A DNA stretch of 64,000 nt from DASPNM01 sp035626515 (GCA_035626515.1 DASPNM010000033.1:1-64000); one strand, 5' to 3'. Positions 42,285 through 51,842 are shown, counted from the stretch's first letter. Program-made: numbers and translations. Notes: generated from the sequence alone by a model not told the origin.

Positions 42285-43191
42285 TCCCGCCGCCCGTCAG
42301 GGTTCTGAAAACTTCTTCCAGGCTTCTTCGTTCGCTCTGCAGGGAAACGATGCTCAGGTCATTCTTCAGCGCCAGTTCCATCAGCTGTTTTCTTACCGAT
42401 TCCGGCTGTGATGTCCTGATTTCGACTACCGGGCCGCGCTGCTTCCATTCAGACACCTGTTCGATCGGCTGCAGGATTTCAATGCTCACCGGCTCGTTGA
42501 ACTGTACGGTAAGGACGTGAGATTCCCGCGATGTGCTTCGGAGATTGCTGAGGGTATCGTCTGCCACTAGCTCTCCTTTGTGAATGATGATCACGCGGTC
42601 GCAGATAGCTTCCACTTCCTGGAGGATATGCGAGGAAAACAGTACCGTCTTATCTGTACCCTGTTGGCGGATCACTTCGCGGATCTCTACGATCTGGTTG
42701 GGATCGAGGCCACTCGTCGGTTCGTCAAGGATGAGCACTTCGGGATCGTGAATGAGGGCGGCTGCAAGGCCCACACGCTGGCGGTACCCTTTTGAAAGCT
42801 GCCCGATCCGTTTTTTCGATTCAGAAGTAAGCCCCACTGTGCTGATAACCCGGCTCACGGCGCTTTTCTTGTCGCTAAGGCCATGCAGCTCCGCTTTGAA
42901 GGAAAGATATTCCCTTATATACATATCGAGGTAGAGCGGGTTAGATTCCGGCAGGTAACCGATGCGTTTTTTTACGTCCAGGGGGTTTCGCGAAACGTCA
43001 ATTCCCACAACCCGCGCGCTTCCGGAGTCCTGTTTGAGGTAACCGGTAAGGATCTTCATGGTGGTGGATTTTCCCGCACCATTGGGCCCCAGAAATCCAA
43101 CTATCTCTCCCCTGTTTACCGAAAACGAGATTCCGTTAACGGCACGTTGTGTACCATAGGTCTTGAGAAGTTGTTCCACGTGGATGGACAT
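42268..43191 (-). CDS. gldA: GldA-like ABC transporter ATP-binding protein
   Basis: A 307-aa ABC ATPase. Walker A GPNGAGKST, Q-loop region YLPESNPLY, signature LSKGYRQRVGLAAAL, Walker B VLILDEP and the H-loop SSHIL are intact. Length and the C-terminal extension with ERRSLEEVFRTLTGG fit the gliding-associated GldA type. In gliding relatives GldA works with GldF and GldG, neither of which is in the window, so the partner is elsewhere or the protein serves a different ABC permease. ATG at 43191. Confidence 0.75.
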   Translation of the reverse strand: MSIHVEQLLKTYGTQRAVNGISFSVNRGEIVGFLGPNGAGKSTTMKILTGYLKQDSGSARVVGIDVSRNPLDVKKRIGYLPESNPLYLDMYIREYLSFKAELHGLSDKKSAVSRVISTVGLTSESKKRIGQLSKGYRQRVGLAAALIHDPEVLILDEPTSGLDPNQIVEIREVIRQQGTDKTVLFSSHILQEVEAICDRVIIIHKGELVADDTLSNLRSTSRESHVLTVQFNEPVSIEILQPIEQVSEWKQRGPVVEIRTSQPESVRKQLMELALKNDLSIVSLQSERRSLEEVFRTLTGGGISESP

Positions 43192-43221
43192 AACGTGAAA
43201 ATAGAGGAATTGCGGCGAGAC

Positions 43222-43500
43222 TCAGTCAAAATCGAAGAAGTCACCGAGAAAGCCGCGTTTCCGCCGCTGACCGTGCTTGCGGCGGTAATCATCGTCGTCC
43301 CTGTACTTGTTTTCGTCCCGGTAGTTCTTGTCGCGGTCGGTGTCGAAAATTTCTCCCCGTTCGATCTCGGCACTGCGTTCGATTATTTTATCCAGCTCGC
43401 CCCGATCCAGCCACACTCCGCGGCACTTCGGGCAGTAGTCAATCTCCACGCCCTGCCTGTCGGTCATTACCAGGGTTTCGTTGCAGTTGGGACATTTCAT
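43222..43500 (-). CDS. zf-TFIIB domain protein
   Basis: A 92-aa protein with a zinc ribbon of the zf-TFIIB type: CPNC and CPKC pairs in MKCPNCNETLV and IDYCPKCRGVWLDRGELDKI. The rest is a low-complexity basic/acidic tail (RDDDDYRRKHGQRRKRGF). A longer frame would overlap the carbonic anhydrase 3' end; the ATG at 43500 starts at the zinc ribbon and leaves 25 bp. Function unknown, possibly nucleic-acid or protein binding. Confidence 0.85.
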   Translation of the reverse strand: MKCPNCNETLVMTDRQGVEIDYCPKCRGVWLDRGELDKIIERSAEIERGEIFDTDRDKNYRDENKYRDDDDYRRKHGQRRKRGFLGDFFDFD

Positions 43501-43525
43501 GGTGCCATCAATTTGCGTGAGAAAA

Positions 43526-44161
43526 TCAGAGATCGTCGAACTGGTAGAGGCTATCAATTTCTGTGCCCGCGGGCATTTCGTAAACCGGCTTGATGATCCC
43601 GTCCTTTAACCCATACACCCAGCCGTGCAGGTCGGGACGATGCTCTTTTTTCCAGGCGCGCTGTATGATCGTTGTCTTGGAGAGATTGTATACCTGTTCC
43701 CGCACATTTAACTCCACCAGCCGGTCTATGCGCTGCTCTTCATCGGTGATGGCATCGAGCTCCTGCCGGTGAAGGCGGTAGACGTCTTTGATATTGCGTA
43801 GCCACATGTTAAGCACGGGCTTGTGGTCGTGTCTCGTCGCTGCCGCGCGGATGCCGCCGCATCCATAGTGACCGCATACGATCACATGTTTTACTTTGAG
43901 CACGGTGACGGCGAAGTCGAGCACGGCAAGCAGGTTCACGTCGGTGTTCACCACCAGGTTGGCAACGTTGCGGTGGACGAAGATCTCTCCCGGCTGCGTA
44001 CCGGTAATGCGGTCGGCCGGTACCCGGCTGTCACTGCAGCCGATCCACAGAAATTCCGGTTTCTGCACCTGCGCGAGGCGGTGGAAATAACCGGGGTCCG
44101 ACTGCAGTATTCCCTGTGCCCATTCGCGGTTTGCCTGCAGCAGCTTTTCGTATGATTTCAT
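43526..44161 (-). CDS. Beta-class carbonic anhydrase
   Basis: A 211-aa cytosolic zinc enzyme interconverting CO2 and bicarbonate. The beta-class zinc ligands are visible: Cys and Asp in WIGCSDSRVPAD, His and Cys in CGHYGCGGI. The length matches the E. coli Can type. ATG at 44161; an octamer array begins 19 bp upstream. Probably cotranscribed with the zf-TFIIB gene. Confidence 0.95.
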   Translation of the reverse strand: MKSYEKLLQANREWAQGILQSDPGYFHRLAQVQKPEFLWIGCSDSRVPADRITGTQPGEIFVHRNVANLVVNTDVNLLAVLDFAVTVLKVKHVIVCGHYGCGGIRAAATRHDHKPVLNMWLRNIKDVYRLHRQELDAITDEEQRIDRLVELNVREQVYNLSKTTIIQRAWKKEHRPDLHGWVYGLKDGIIKPVYEMPAGTEIDSLYQFDDL

Positions 44162-44179
44162 GGGTTAAAGTTAGGGGTT

Positions 44180-44227
44180 GGTGGATTGGTTGACCAGGTG
44201 ACTGGTTGACTGGTTAATAGGTTGACA
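44180..44227. repeat. 8-bp tandem array, six units
   Basis: GGTGGATT, GGTTGACC, AGGTGACT, GGTTGACT, GGTTAATA, GGTTGACA: same octamer family as 37362-37489. It is followed at 44236-44290 by decamer-like GTGGTTGAA-type sequence. Confidence 0.85.
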
Positions 44228-44330
44228 AGCCGGGGGGATGATTGTGGAAAGCGTTGAAAGTGGTGGAAGGTGGTTGAAGTTTATGGAAACCAAGCAATTT
44301 CGACGTTCGTTGCTGGATGTTCGATGTTCA

Positions 44331-46145
44331 TTATTCTCCTCTCGCACCCCGCACCCCGGATTCCGCGCCTCTATCGACTATCGACTCCCGACTATAAAAC
44401 TCCTCCTTCCACGCATACCATCCAAAGATCATCAGACCAATTGCGATAGGAGTAAAGATGGTAATGATGATGATCCAGATAACCGGGTTGTTGATGTCTT
44501 TTTTCCCTGCAGCGTCAATATGCTGCGCCGCTCCAATGAGCAGGAAGATGATCAGCGCCGGGCCGAGAAGCAGCCAGAGGATTCCGAGGTATTTTTTTAT
44601 TCGATCCATTTCTTTATTTCCCATGTAGCGTCCGTCGCTCACGTCGCGATCGATTTTGTTGGATAAATAAATGCTTCCGATGACCAGGCAAAGTGCTGCC
44701 ACCCCGATGGGGTACCACAATCCCACGAGCGGATCCGCGGGGAAGGTGGTCGTGAGCAGCAACCCGATGAAGGGAACGAGGCCCCCGAAAACACCATTCC
44801 CAATGTGATACGGAAGGCTCATGCTCGTATAGCGGATCCGGGTAGGAAAAAGCTCTACCAGGAATGCTGCAATCGGACCATAGACCATCGTTACAAAAAC
44901 GATCATCAGCCAGACCAGCAAGACGAATTTCCAGTAGAGTTTCTGCCCAAGCTCGACCTGCCAGGCCCCAGGGTTTGTTTTATTCAAATGGACAGTCAGC
45001 CGCTCCTCTATCTTATTCTTCATCTGGCCCGGCGAAGTGGATAGTGTAGAATTGCCCGCAACCAGTAGCGTGCTGTCGTTCACAGGATGCACGATTTGCC
45101 CGTTTATTAGAGTCATTTGTTTTGCAGCCACGAGTTCTTTCACGTCGGTATCTTTCAGAAAGGTGCTGAATATCGGCCTGTAAAGGACTACGCCCAGCAA
45201 CATGCCGGTCATCATGATCCATTTTCTCCCGATCCGGTCACTCAGCCAGCCGAAGAAAACAAAGAACGGAGTTGCAAAGGCAATCGCCCAGAGCATGATG
45301 GTACGGCTCTGTTCGAAGCCGATATGGCACTTCGTCTCCAGGAAATTCTGTGCATAGAACTGGCCCGTATACCAGATCACGCCCTGTCCCATCACTGCGC
45401 CGAATAGTGCGAGCAGCACCATTTTGAAATTGGATTTGTGGCGAAAGCTTTCCCGCAGCGGGTTCGTGGAAGTTTTGCCGCGTGCTTTCAACTCGGCAAA
45501 GAGCGGCGATTCTTTCATCCGCAGGCGGATGTAGACGGAAACCGCCACGAGCAGGATGGAGATCCAGAAGGGATAGCGCCATCCACCCCATTCTGCGTTG
45601 AACTGCGCGTCCGGCATGTTGAGCTTTACCAGCATGATGACCGCGAGCGCGACGAAAAGCCCGACGGTGGCCGTGGTCTGGATCCAGCTCGTATAAAACC
45701 CGCGCTTATTGGGCGGGGCATGCTCTGCGACATATGTTGCGGCCCCACCGTATTCTCCGCCAAGCGCCAGCCCCTGGAGCAAGCGCAGCAACAGCACCAG
45801 CAACGGTGCGGCGATGCCGATGCTTTTATAGTTCGGCACGCACCCAATAAGGAAGGTAGACCCGCCCATCAGCAACAGCGTAAGAAGGAATGTGTATTTG
45901 CGACCTATCAGGTCGCCGAGCCTGCCGAAAACCAGGGCGCCAAAGGGCCGCACAATGAAGCCCGCCGCGAAGATGGCCAGCGTACTCAGCAGCGCGGCAG
46001 TGGCATTTCCCTCCGGGAAAAACTGGGTCGAAATGGTCTTCGCCAGCATGCCGAAAATGTAGAAATCATACCACTCGATCATAGTGCCGACCGAGGACGC
46101 GACGATCACTCTGCGAATGCTGCCGGGAGTGGCGACGGGGTTCAT
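44331..46145 (-). CDS. MFS transporter, metabolite:H+ symporter (MHS) type
   Basis: A 604-aa inner-membrane transporter with about 12-14 helices. The MHS/sugar-porter signatures are clear: GTMIEWYDFYIFG in the first helix, GRLGDLIGRKYTF in loop 2-3, and RLLQGLALGGEYGGAATYVAEHAP. A long non-membrane insertion (about 330-400) contains a NDSTLLVAGNSTL stretch. The substrate is probably a dicarboxylate or similar small acid, by family analogy only. The last 14 or so residues (SIVDRGAESGVRGARGE) come from a 7-bp array, so the original C-terminus has been extended. ATG at 46145. Confidence 0.9.
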   Translation of the reverse strand: MNPVATPGSIRRVIVASSVGTMIEWYDFYIFGMLAKTISTQFFPEGNATAALLSTLAIFAAGFIVRPFGALVFGRLGDLIGRKYTFLLTLLLMGGSTFLIGCVPNYKSIGIAAPLLVLLLRLLQGLALGGEYGGAATYVAEHAPPNKRGFYTSWIQTTATVGLFVALAVIMLVKLNMPDAQFNAEWGGWRYPFWISILLVAVSVYIRLRMKESPLFAELKARGKTSTNPLRESFRHKSNFKMVLLALFGAVMGQGVIWYTGQFYAQNFLETKCHIGFEQSRTIMLWAIAFATPFFVFFGWLSDRIGRKWIMMTGMLLGVVLYRPIFSTFLKDTDVKELVAAKQMTLINGQIVHPVNDSTLLVAGNSTLSTSPGQMKNKIEERLTVHLNKTNPGAWQVELGQKLYWKFVLLVWLMIVFVTMVYGPIAAFLVELFPTRIRYTSMSLPYHIGNGVFGGLVPFIGLLLTTTFPADPLVGLWYPIGVAALCLVIGSIYLSNKIDRDVSDGRYMGNKEMDRIKKYLGILWLLLGPALIIFLLIGAAQHIDAAGKKDINNPVIWIIIITIFTPIAIGLMIFGWYAWKEEFYSRESIVDRGAESGVRGARGE

Positions 46146-46172
46146 CGGGTCAAAATAATGAATTGCGATAGT

Positions 46173-46199
46173 TTAAAAAATTCTGCCTTCGTACTTTTA
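46173..46199 (+). promoter_or_regulatory. Candidate promoter for the TerC gene
   Basis: TTG at 46173-46175 and TACTTTTA at 46192-46199 (one mismatch to TAnnTTTG) are 16 bp apart, about 45 bp before the TerC ATG. Weak evidence. Confidence 0.3.
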
Positions 46200-46244
46200 G
46201 CCCAAAACTGTAACAGGTTTTTGCCAAATTAAACTTTGTGTCGA

Positions 46245-47006
46245 ATGGATTATGAAATTGTCATCGCCCTGCTCACGCTGGTCGCACTCGAAGTGGTGCT
46301 CGGAATCGACAACATTATTTTCATCTCCATCCTTGCTGCCAAACTGCCGGTGGCGCAGCAAAAACGGGCACGGCGCATTGGCCTTCTGCTCGCGGGAGTG
46401 TTGCGACTGGGGCTTTTGAGCGTGATCACGCTCATCATGAAGCTGGAGCGCGATCTCTTCACCGTATTCAAGATGGGCATTTCTGGAAAAGACCTGGTGC
46501 TGATCGCCGGAGGGCTGTTCCTGCTCTACAAGAGCGCCGTAGAGATCTATCACAAGACCGAAGGTGTGGAAGGGGACCAGTCTGTGAAGCTGCGCGCCAG
46601 TTCTTTTGCTTCGGTGATCGGGCAGGTGCTCGTGATGGACCTGGTGTTTTCCATTGACTCGATCATTACGGCTGTAGGACTGGTGGAGCAGGTCTGGATT
46701 ATGTATGTAGCGATCGTGATCACCGTCGCCATCATGTTTTTTGCATCCGAACCGGTGAGCGGATTTGTGAACCGTCACCCCGCCTTCAAGATCCTTGCGC
46801 TTAGTTTTCTGTTGCTAATCGGATTCGCGCTCCTTGTCGAAGGTTTCGGGATCGAGATTCCCAAGGGCTATATTTATTTTGCCATGGCATTTTCCCTGTT
46901 TGTGGATGTCATACAGATGCGTATGCAGCGGAAAAAATCGGTTCCGGTTGACCTGCACGAGCATTATACCGAAGCAGAAAAGCGCGCCGATAAGAAGATG
47001 ATGTGA
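46245..47006 (+). CDS. TerC-family integral membrane protein
   Basis: A 253-aa protein with 7 membrane helices. The two conserved acidic membrane motifs of TerC proteins are present: LEVVLGIDNIIFI and MDLVFSIDSIITAVG. TerC/Alx relatives move Mn2+ or protect exoenzymes during export; here metal export is the likeliest guess. The ATG at 46245 is preferred over a TTG three codons earlier. Followed 28 bp later by acs on the same strand, so the two may be transcribed together. Confidence 0.92.
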   Translation: MDYEIVIALLTLVALEVVLGIDNIIFISILAAKLPVAQQKRARRIGLLLAGVLRLGLLSVITLIMKLERDLFTVFKMGISGKDLVLIAGGLFLLYKSAVEIYHKTEGVEGDQSVKLRASSFASVIGQVLVMDLVFSIDSIITAVGLVEQVWIMYVAIVITVAIMFFASEPVSGFVNRHPAFKILALSFLLLIGFALLVEGFGIEIPKGYIYFAMAFSLFVDVIQMRMQRKKSVPVDLHEHYTEAEKRADKKMM

Positions 47007-47034
47007 TTCCGCCGGGGACGTAAAAGTATTCATT

Positions 47035-48957
47035 ATGGATTTCCCGTTTCGCATAAAGGACGTCACAGGCTACCGGGAGGAGTACGACCGGAGCATCAAA
47101 GAGCCCGAAACATTCTGGTCGGACATCGCGCAGCAATTTGTTTGGAGGAAGAAATGGGATAGAGTCCTGGAATGGAATTTCCGGGAGCCGCGGGTGAGAT
47201 GGTTTATCGACGGAAAGCTGAATATCACCGAGAATTGCCTGGACCGCCACCTCGAAAACCTGGGCGACCGGCCCGCCATTATCTGGGAACCGAACGATCC
47301 GAATGAAAAGCATCGTACGCTCACGTACCGCGAATTGCATGGCGAGGTATGCCGCTTCGCCCAGGTGCTGCGCAACAATGGTGTAAAAAAAGGAGACCGT
47401 GTATGTGTGTACATGGGGATGGTGCCCGAGCTGGCCGTTGCCGTTCTCGCCTGCGCAAGGATCGGCGCCATTCACAGCGTGATTTTTGGCGGATTTTCCG
47501 CGCAGAGCATTTCCGACCGCTTGCAGGATGCCGGCGCGCAGTATGTAGTCACGTGTGACGGAGCGTTCCGCGGAGCAAAGGATATTCCGTTGAAGAATGT
47601 TATTGACGAAGCGCTGGCCACCAACAATATTGTTCGCCGGGTCATCGTCTTCTCGCGCACAGGGAGTGTTGTCGCCATGAGGGAAGGGCGGGATGTATGG
47701 TGGCATGAAGAAGTCGGGAAACTGGGTGGGCAGAATGGAGTCACCCGCGCCGAGGAAATGGACGCGGAAGACCCGCTGTTCATTTTATATACTTCCGGTT
47801 CCACCGGCAAGCCCAAAGGCGTGGTGCACAGTTGTGCAGGATACATGATCTGGACGACCTACACTTTCGTCAATGTTTTCCAGTATCAGCCCGGAGAAAT
47901 TCACTTCTGCACCGCAGATATCGGGTGGATCACCGGGCACAGCTACATTGTGTACGGTCCGCTTTCAGCGGGGGCAACGTCTCTGATGTTCGAAGGCATT
48001 CCGACCTGGCCTGATGCCGGAAGGTTCTGGGAGATCGTGGACAAACACCGCGTGAACATTCTATACACCGCACCTACCGCGATCCGAAGCCTGATGGGTT
48101 TTGGAACCGGTCCTCTTCAGGGAAAAGATCTGGGTTCTCTGAAAATACTCGGCACTGTCGGCGAACCGATCAATGAAGAAGCCTGGCACTGGTACCACGA
48201 ACACGTTGGAAAAAAACGTTGTCCGGTCGTGGACACCTGGTGGCAGACAGAAACGGGTGGTATCATGATCTCGAATCTTGCTGGCATCACTCCGGCAATC
48301 CCAGCCTGGGCATCGCTTCCGCTACCGGGAGTTCAGCCGCTGCTGGTGGACGAGCAGGGACGGGAAGTGACGGAAAAAGATGAGCAGGGGCATTTCAAGG
48401 GCAACTTATGCATTCGTGCCCCGTGGCCGGGCATGATTCGTACTACATACGGAGATCACGAACGCTGCCGGAAAAATTATTTTGTTTCCTATCCTGATCT
48501 CTATTTCACTGGCGACGGTGCAATGAAAGATGAGCAGGGAAATTACCGGATCACCGGGCGGGTGGATGATGTGCTCAATGTGAGCGGCCACCGCATCGGC
48601 ACCGCCGAAGTGGAGAACGCAATCAACATGCAGCCGGGCGTAATCGAAAGCGCCGTCGTTGGCTATCCCCACGACATCAAGGGCCAGGGGATTTATGCAT
48701 ACGTGGTAATGACGGGCGCGCTGCAAGACGAGTCGGGCAGCCGGCAGCAGATCCTGCAGACCGTCAACCGCGTGATCGGTCCGATCGCGAAGCCCGACAA
48801 GATCCAGTTTGTGAAAGGGCTGCCGAAAACCCGAAGCGGCAAGATCATGCGCCGCATCCTGCGCAAGATCGCCGAGGGCGAAACGGAAAATTTGGGTGAC
48901 ACTACCACATTGCTCGACCCGCTGGTAGTGGATGAGATCAGGAGGGGGAGGGTTTGA
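47035..48957 (+). CDS. acs: Acetyl-CoA synthetase
   Basis: A 640-aa AMP-forming ligase making acetyl-CoA from acetate, ATP and CoA; cytosolic. Core motifs: the phosphate-binding YTSGSTGKPKGVVHS, the DTWWQTETGG signature and the C-terminal RSGKIMRR lysine, the site acetylated in other Acs enzymes. Full family length, ATG at 47035. The stop runs directly into a heptamer array. Supports growth on acetate; no regulator is next to it. Confidence 0.96.
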   Translation: MDFPFRIKDVTGYREEYDRSIKEPETFWSDIAQQFVWRKKWDRVLEWNFREPRVRWFIDGKLNITENCLDRHLENLGDRPAIIWEPNDPNEKHRTLTYRELHGEVCRFAQVLRNNGVKKGDRVCVYMGMVPELAVAVLACARIGAIHSVIFGGFSAQSISDRLQDAGAQYVVTCDGAFRGAKDIPLKNVIDEALATNNIVRRVIVFSRTGSVVAMREGRDVWWHEEVGKLGGQNGVTRAEEMDAEDPLFILYTSGSTGKPKGVVHSCAGYMIWTTYTFVNVFQYQPGEIHFCTADIGWITGHSYIVYGPLSAGATSLMFEGIPTWPDAGRFWEIVDKHRVNILYTAPTAIRSLMGFGTGPLQGKDLGSLKILGTVGEPINEEAWHWYHEHVGKKRCPVVDTWWQTETGGIMISNLAGITPAIPAWASLPLPGVQPLLVDEQGREVTEKDEQGHFKGNLCIRAPWPGMIRTTYGDHERCRKNYFVSYPDLYFTGDGAMKDEQGNYRITGRVDDVLNVSGHRIGTAEVENAINMQPGVIESAVVGYPHDIKGQGIYAYVVMTGALQDESGSRQQILQTVNRVIGPIAKPDKIQFVKGLPKTRSGKIMRRILRKIAEGETENLGDTTTLLDPLVVDEIRRGRV

Positions 48958-48984
48958 GAGTCGGGAGTCGGGAGTTCGGAGTGC
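48957..48984. repeat. 7-bp tandem array, four units, directly after acs
   Basis: AGTCGGG/AGTTCGG-type heptamers begin at the acs stop and end at the hairpin element. Confidence 0.75.
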
Positions 48985-49034
48985 CGGCGCTAGCGGCCGG
49001 CATCCCGACAATTCGCTTCGCGAATTCGTCGGGA
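48985..49034. repeat. 50-bp double-hairpin element, copy 2
   Basis: Second copy of the element at 19211-19260 (46 of 50 identical). Hairpins: GCCGGC-GCTAGCG-GCCGGC and ATCCCGACAATTCGC with GCGAATTCGTCGGGAT. Heptamer arrays lie on both sides. Confidence 0.85.
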
Positions 49035-49047
49035 TTCGGAGTCGCCC

Positions 49048-49222
49048 ACTGTTTGCTGATCACTGCTTGCTGATTACTGCTTACCGATCACTGCTTACCG
49101 ATCACGGCTTGTTGATTATTGCTTACCGATCACTGCTTACTGATTACTGCTTACTGCTTACTCCTTACTCATCACTTATCACTCATCTCATCATTCATCA
49201 TTCATCACTGCTTACTGATTAC
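49048..49222. repeat. 7-bp tandem array, about 25 units (GATTACT/GCTTACT)
   Basis: The longest heptamer array: units GATCACT, GCTTGCT, GATTACT, GCTTACC, CATCACT and so on. Two heptamers alternate for part of it, giving a 14-bp higher-order period. Confidence 0.93.
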
Positions 49223-49306
49223 TGCCACCACTATCCACGATGCTCCACCATATTCAACCAAAGAGGAAGGTGGTTGAATGTGGTGGAATGTCGTTGAAAT
49301 TCGTGG
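49223..49306. repeat. 10-bp repeats (GGTGGTTGAA type) in inverted arrangement
   Basis: Decamers read GGTGGTTGAA, TGTGGTGGAA, TGTCGTTGAA on the right. The left part (CCACCATATTCAACC) is the reverse complement type, so the array folds back on itself around 49262. Confidence 0.75.
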
Positions 49307-49356
49307 TCAGTAATAGTTATTAGTCCCTAGAACCTAACCCGACTAACGACTATCGA

Positions 49357-50259
49357 CTATCGACTACCGACTAACAACTGCAACCGCGGTCGCGGAAGGC
49401 GTACCTCCGGAATTCTATTTAGCCGGTCAACCAGATAAACACTCAATTCCGGCGAAGTGGCCTCGTCGTGCATGTGCATGAAAAAATAAACTTCTTTCAA
49501 TCCCTGCTTCAGCCAGCTGCGGATGCGCCGTACCCAGTCGTCGCAGCGCGTGAAGTCGGTCGGATGCAAGCTGTTTCCCACATAGCGGATGAAAGTTTTC
49601 GGGATCGTGAGGTGCATGTGTGCACAGTCTCGTCTCCCTGCCGTGTCGGTGATCACGATCCCCATTTTCAATTTTTTTAGATGCTTGCAAAGCTCTTTCA
49701 GCGTCTCTGCCTCGAACCAGTCCGGCTGCCGCACCTCCACGAAAAATTGTAGGTCCCGCGGCAGAGTGGCGAGGTAGTCAAAAAGTTCCTGCTTCCGTTT
49801 TGGCGAGAAATTATCGCCGAGCTGCACGAATACAGGTCCGAGGTGTTTCCCGAGCGCGGAAATGCCGCGCAGGAAATCATTCGTCAGTGACGCTTTACTC
49901 TCCAGCCTGCCAAAATGGGTGATCCCTTTATACATCTTCGGGCAAAACAGGAAGTCTTTCCCGACCGCGTGCTCCCCCCACTCTCGGATCACCTCTTGTC
50001 CAAAAAGCCGGTAGTGTGTAGCATTCAGTTCAATGGAATTGTAATGCCCGACATAATGTTTCAAAAAATCCTTTTCCGGGGTTTTTGGAGGATAGATCTT
50101 GCCGACCCATTCCTTCCGGCCCCATTTTGCGCAGCCGAAATAGAAGCGGACCTTTTGTGCGGCAGTGCCTTTCAGCACGGATTTATTGAAAGGGGGATCC
50201 TTCGGCAACCGGAAATCAACGCGGTTTAAAGTTCTTTTTGGCAGACGTCCAAATTCCAT
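49357..50259 (-). CDS. DUF72 family protein
   Basis: A 300-aa TIM-barrel-like protein of DUF72 (YecE family), function unknown. Family traits: the YFGCAKWGRKEWVGKIYPP opening, YNSIELNATHYRL, and FVEVRQPDWF. The last residues (LLVGSR) and stop come from an ACTATCG-type heptamer array (49340-49374). ATG at 50259, 5 bp from the divergent sulfatase ATG, so the promoters must overlap the genes or the sulfatase starts further in. Confidence 0.92.
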   Translation of the reverse strand: MEFGRLPKRTLNRVDFRLPKDPPFNKSVLKGTAAQKVRFYFGCAKWGRKEWVGKIYPPKTPEKDFLKHYVGHYNSIELNATHYRLFGQEVIREWGEHAVGKDFLFCPKMYKGITHFGRLESKASLTNDFLRGISALGKHLGPVFVQLGDNFSPKRKQELFDYLATLPRDLQFFVEVRQPDWFEAETLKELCKHLKKLKMGIVITDTAGRRDCAHMHLTIPKTFIRYVGNSLHPTDFTRCDDWVRRIRSWLKQGLKEVYFFMHMHDEATSPELSVYLVDRLNRIPEVRLPRPRLQLLVGSR

Positions 50260-50264
50260 AGTGA

Positions 50265-51842
50265 ATGCGCAGGGCCGATTTTAGTGTAACTTGTTCCGCA
50301 TCTTTTATGCCACTCCTGTTATTTCTCTTTTTGTTCGCAGCTCCCACAATGGCGCAGCAGAAGCTGAACATCATCTACATCATGAGCGACGATCACGACA
50401 TGAAGGCGATCAGCGCCTACGACCGTACGCTCATCCGTACTCCCAACATCGACCGCCTTGCGGTCGAAGGAATGCTTTTCAAAAATGCGTTTGTCGGCAA
50501 TTCTATCTGTTCTCCGGCGCGGGCTACTCTGCTGACCGGTCAGCATTCGCATCTCAACGGGGTCCGCGACAACCGCATTCGGTTCGATTCATCCAAACTT
50601 ACGCTCCCGAAAATATTGCAGGCGGCGGGATACCAGACAGCAATAGTGGGAAAATGGCACCTGCATTCTTATCCCACCGGATTTGATTACTGGAAAATAC
50701 TTCCCGGCCAGGGGCAGTATTTCGAGCCGGCATTCATTTCGATGAATGGTGACACCGCGCGAATCCAGGGATACGCAACCGAAGTGATCACCGATGAAGC
50801 AATCGCCTGGCTGGAACGGCGCCACCATGACAAGCCGTTTCTTTTGCTGCTTCATCATAAGGCTCCGCACAGGTATTTTTTCCCTCCCTTAAGATACATC
50901 CGGCAATTCCAGGACAAGCGGTTTCCCCTGCCGCCTACATTGCACGTTGACACGCGCGCGCGCGGAACCGCGTGGCGCAGCCAGCGGATGAGCATACTGC
51001 GCGACATGCAGCTCTCCAGCGATCTCAAAGTGGATCCGGCGGCGCTGGCCGGCATTCCGGCGCTCATGCCGGATGCACAGGAGCGGCAGTACTACCAGGC
51101 CATCATGAACCGCATTCCGGAAAAGCAGCGAAAAGAGATAGCCGCGATTTATGCGAAACGTGGCGAAGCCCTGCAAAGGTTAAAGCCGGACGCGCGGCAG
51201 CTGCTCGAGCTGAAGTACCAGTGGTACATGCAGGATTATCTGGCCTGCGTGGCCTCGATAGACGAGAGTGTGGGGCGCGTGCTCGACTACCTCGATCGGA
51301 GCGGGCTCGCGCGCAATACGGTGGTGATCTACACTTCGGACCAGGGAATGTATCTCGGGGAGAACGGGTGGTTTGACAAGCGTTTCATGTATGATAAATC
51401 CATGCGCACCCCGCTGCTCATCCGCTGGCCGGGTTCGCGGCCTGGCAAAACCGGGGCGCTGGTGCAGAATATCGACTTCGCGCCCACAATTCTCGATGCC
51501 GCGGGTGTGGCCGTGCCCCGGGATATGCAGGGACAGAGCCTGAAACCGCTGTTATTCTCATCCGGCATGTTTTCCCGCGACCATCTCTATTATCATTATT
51601 ACGAGTTTGGACGGGACCATTCAGTGCTGCCTCACCTGGGGGTCCGGGGCAGACGCTACAAGCTGATCTATTTTTATACGGTCAACGAATGGGAGTTCTA
51701 TGACCTGCAGCAGGATCCGGCCGAACTAAAAAATCTTATTCATTCTTCCCGGCACCAGGCAATCATCCGGGAATACAGGACTGTGCTGAAGGCGCTGCGG
51801 ACAAAATACGAGGACACGGAACCCGCCGGTGAGCTACGCTGA
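50265..51842 (+). CDS. Sulfatase, arylsulfatase-like
   Basis: A 525-aa secreted alkaline-phosphatase-superfamily hydrolase. A signal peptide lies at residues 15-30 (MPLLLFLFLFAAPTMAQ); the start may be Met1 (50265) or Met15 (50307), the latter giving a normal signal and more promoter space. The formylglycine site is Cys82 in CSPAR (C-x-P-x-R) and the metal site opens with SDDHD (41-45). It removes sulfate from an organic ester, typically a sulfated polysaccharide. No maturase or glycan-use genes lie beside it. Confidence 0.92.
   Translation: MRRADFSVTCSASFMPLLLFLFLFAAPTMAQQKLNIIYIMSDDHDMKAISAYDRTLIRTPNIDRLAVEGMLFKNAFVGNSICSPARATLLTGQHSHLNGVRDNRIRFDSSKLTLPKILQAAGYQTAIVGKWHLHSYPTGFDYWKILPGQGQYFEPAFISMNGDTARIQGYATEVITDEAIAWLERRHHDKPFLLLLHHKAPHRYFFPPLRYIRQFQDKRFPLPPTLHVDTRARGTAWRSQRMSILRDMQLSSDLKVDPAALAGIPALMPDAQERQYYQAIMNRIPEKQRKEIAAIYAKRGEALQRLKPDARQLLELKYQWYMQDYLACVASIDESVGRVLDYLDRSGLARNTVVIYTSDQGMYLGENGWFDKRFMYDKSMRTPLLIRWPGSRPGKTGALVQNIDFAPTILDAAGVAVPRDMQGQSLKPLLFSSGMFSRDHLYYHYYEFGRDHSVLPHLGVRGRRYKLIYFYTVNEWEFYDLQQDPAELKNLIHSSRHQAIIREYRTVLKALRTKYEDTEPAGELR

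Noticed and set aside
49048..49222. A CRISPR array at the long repeat region
   Set aside because: The units are contiguous heptamers without spacers, and no cas genes are present.
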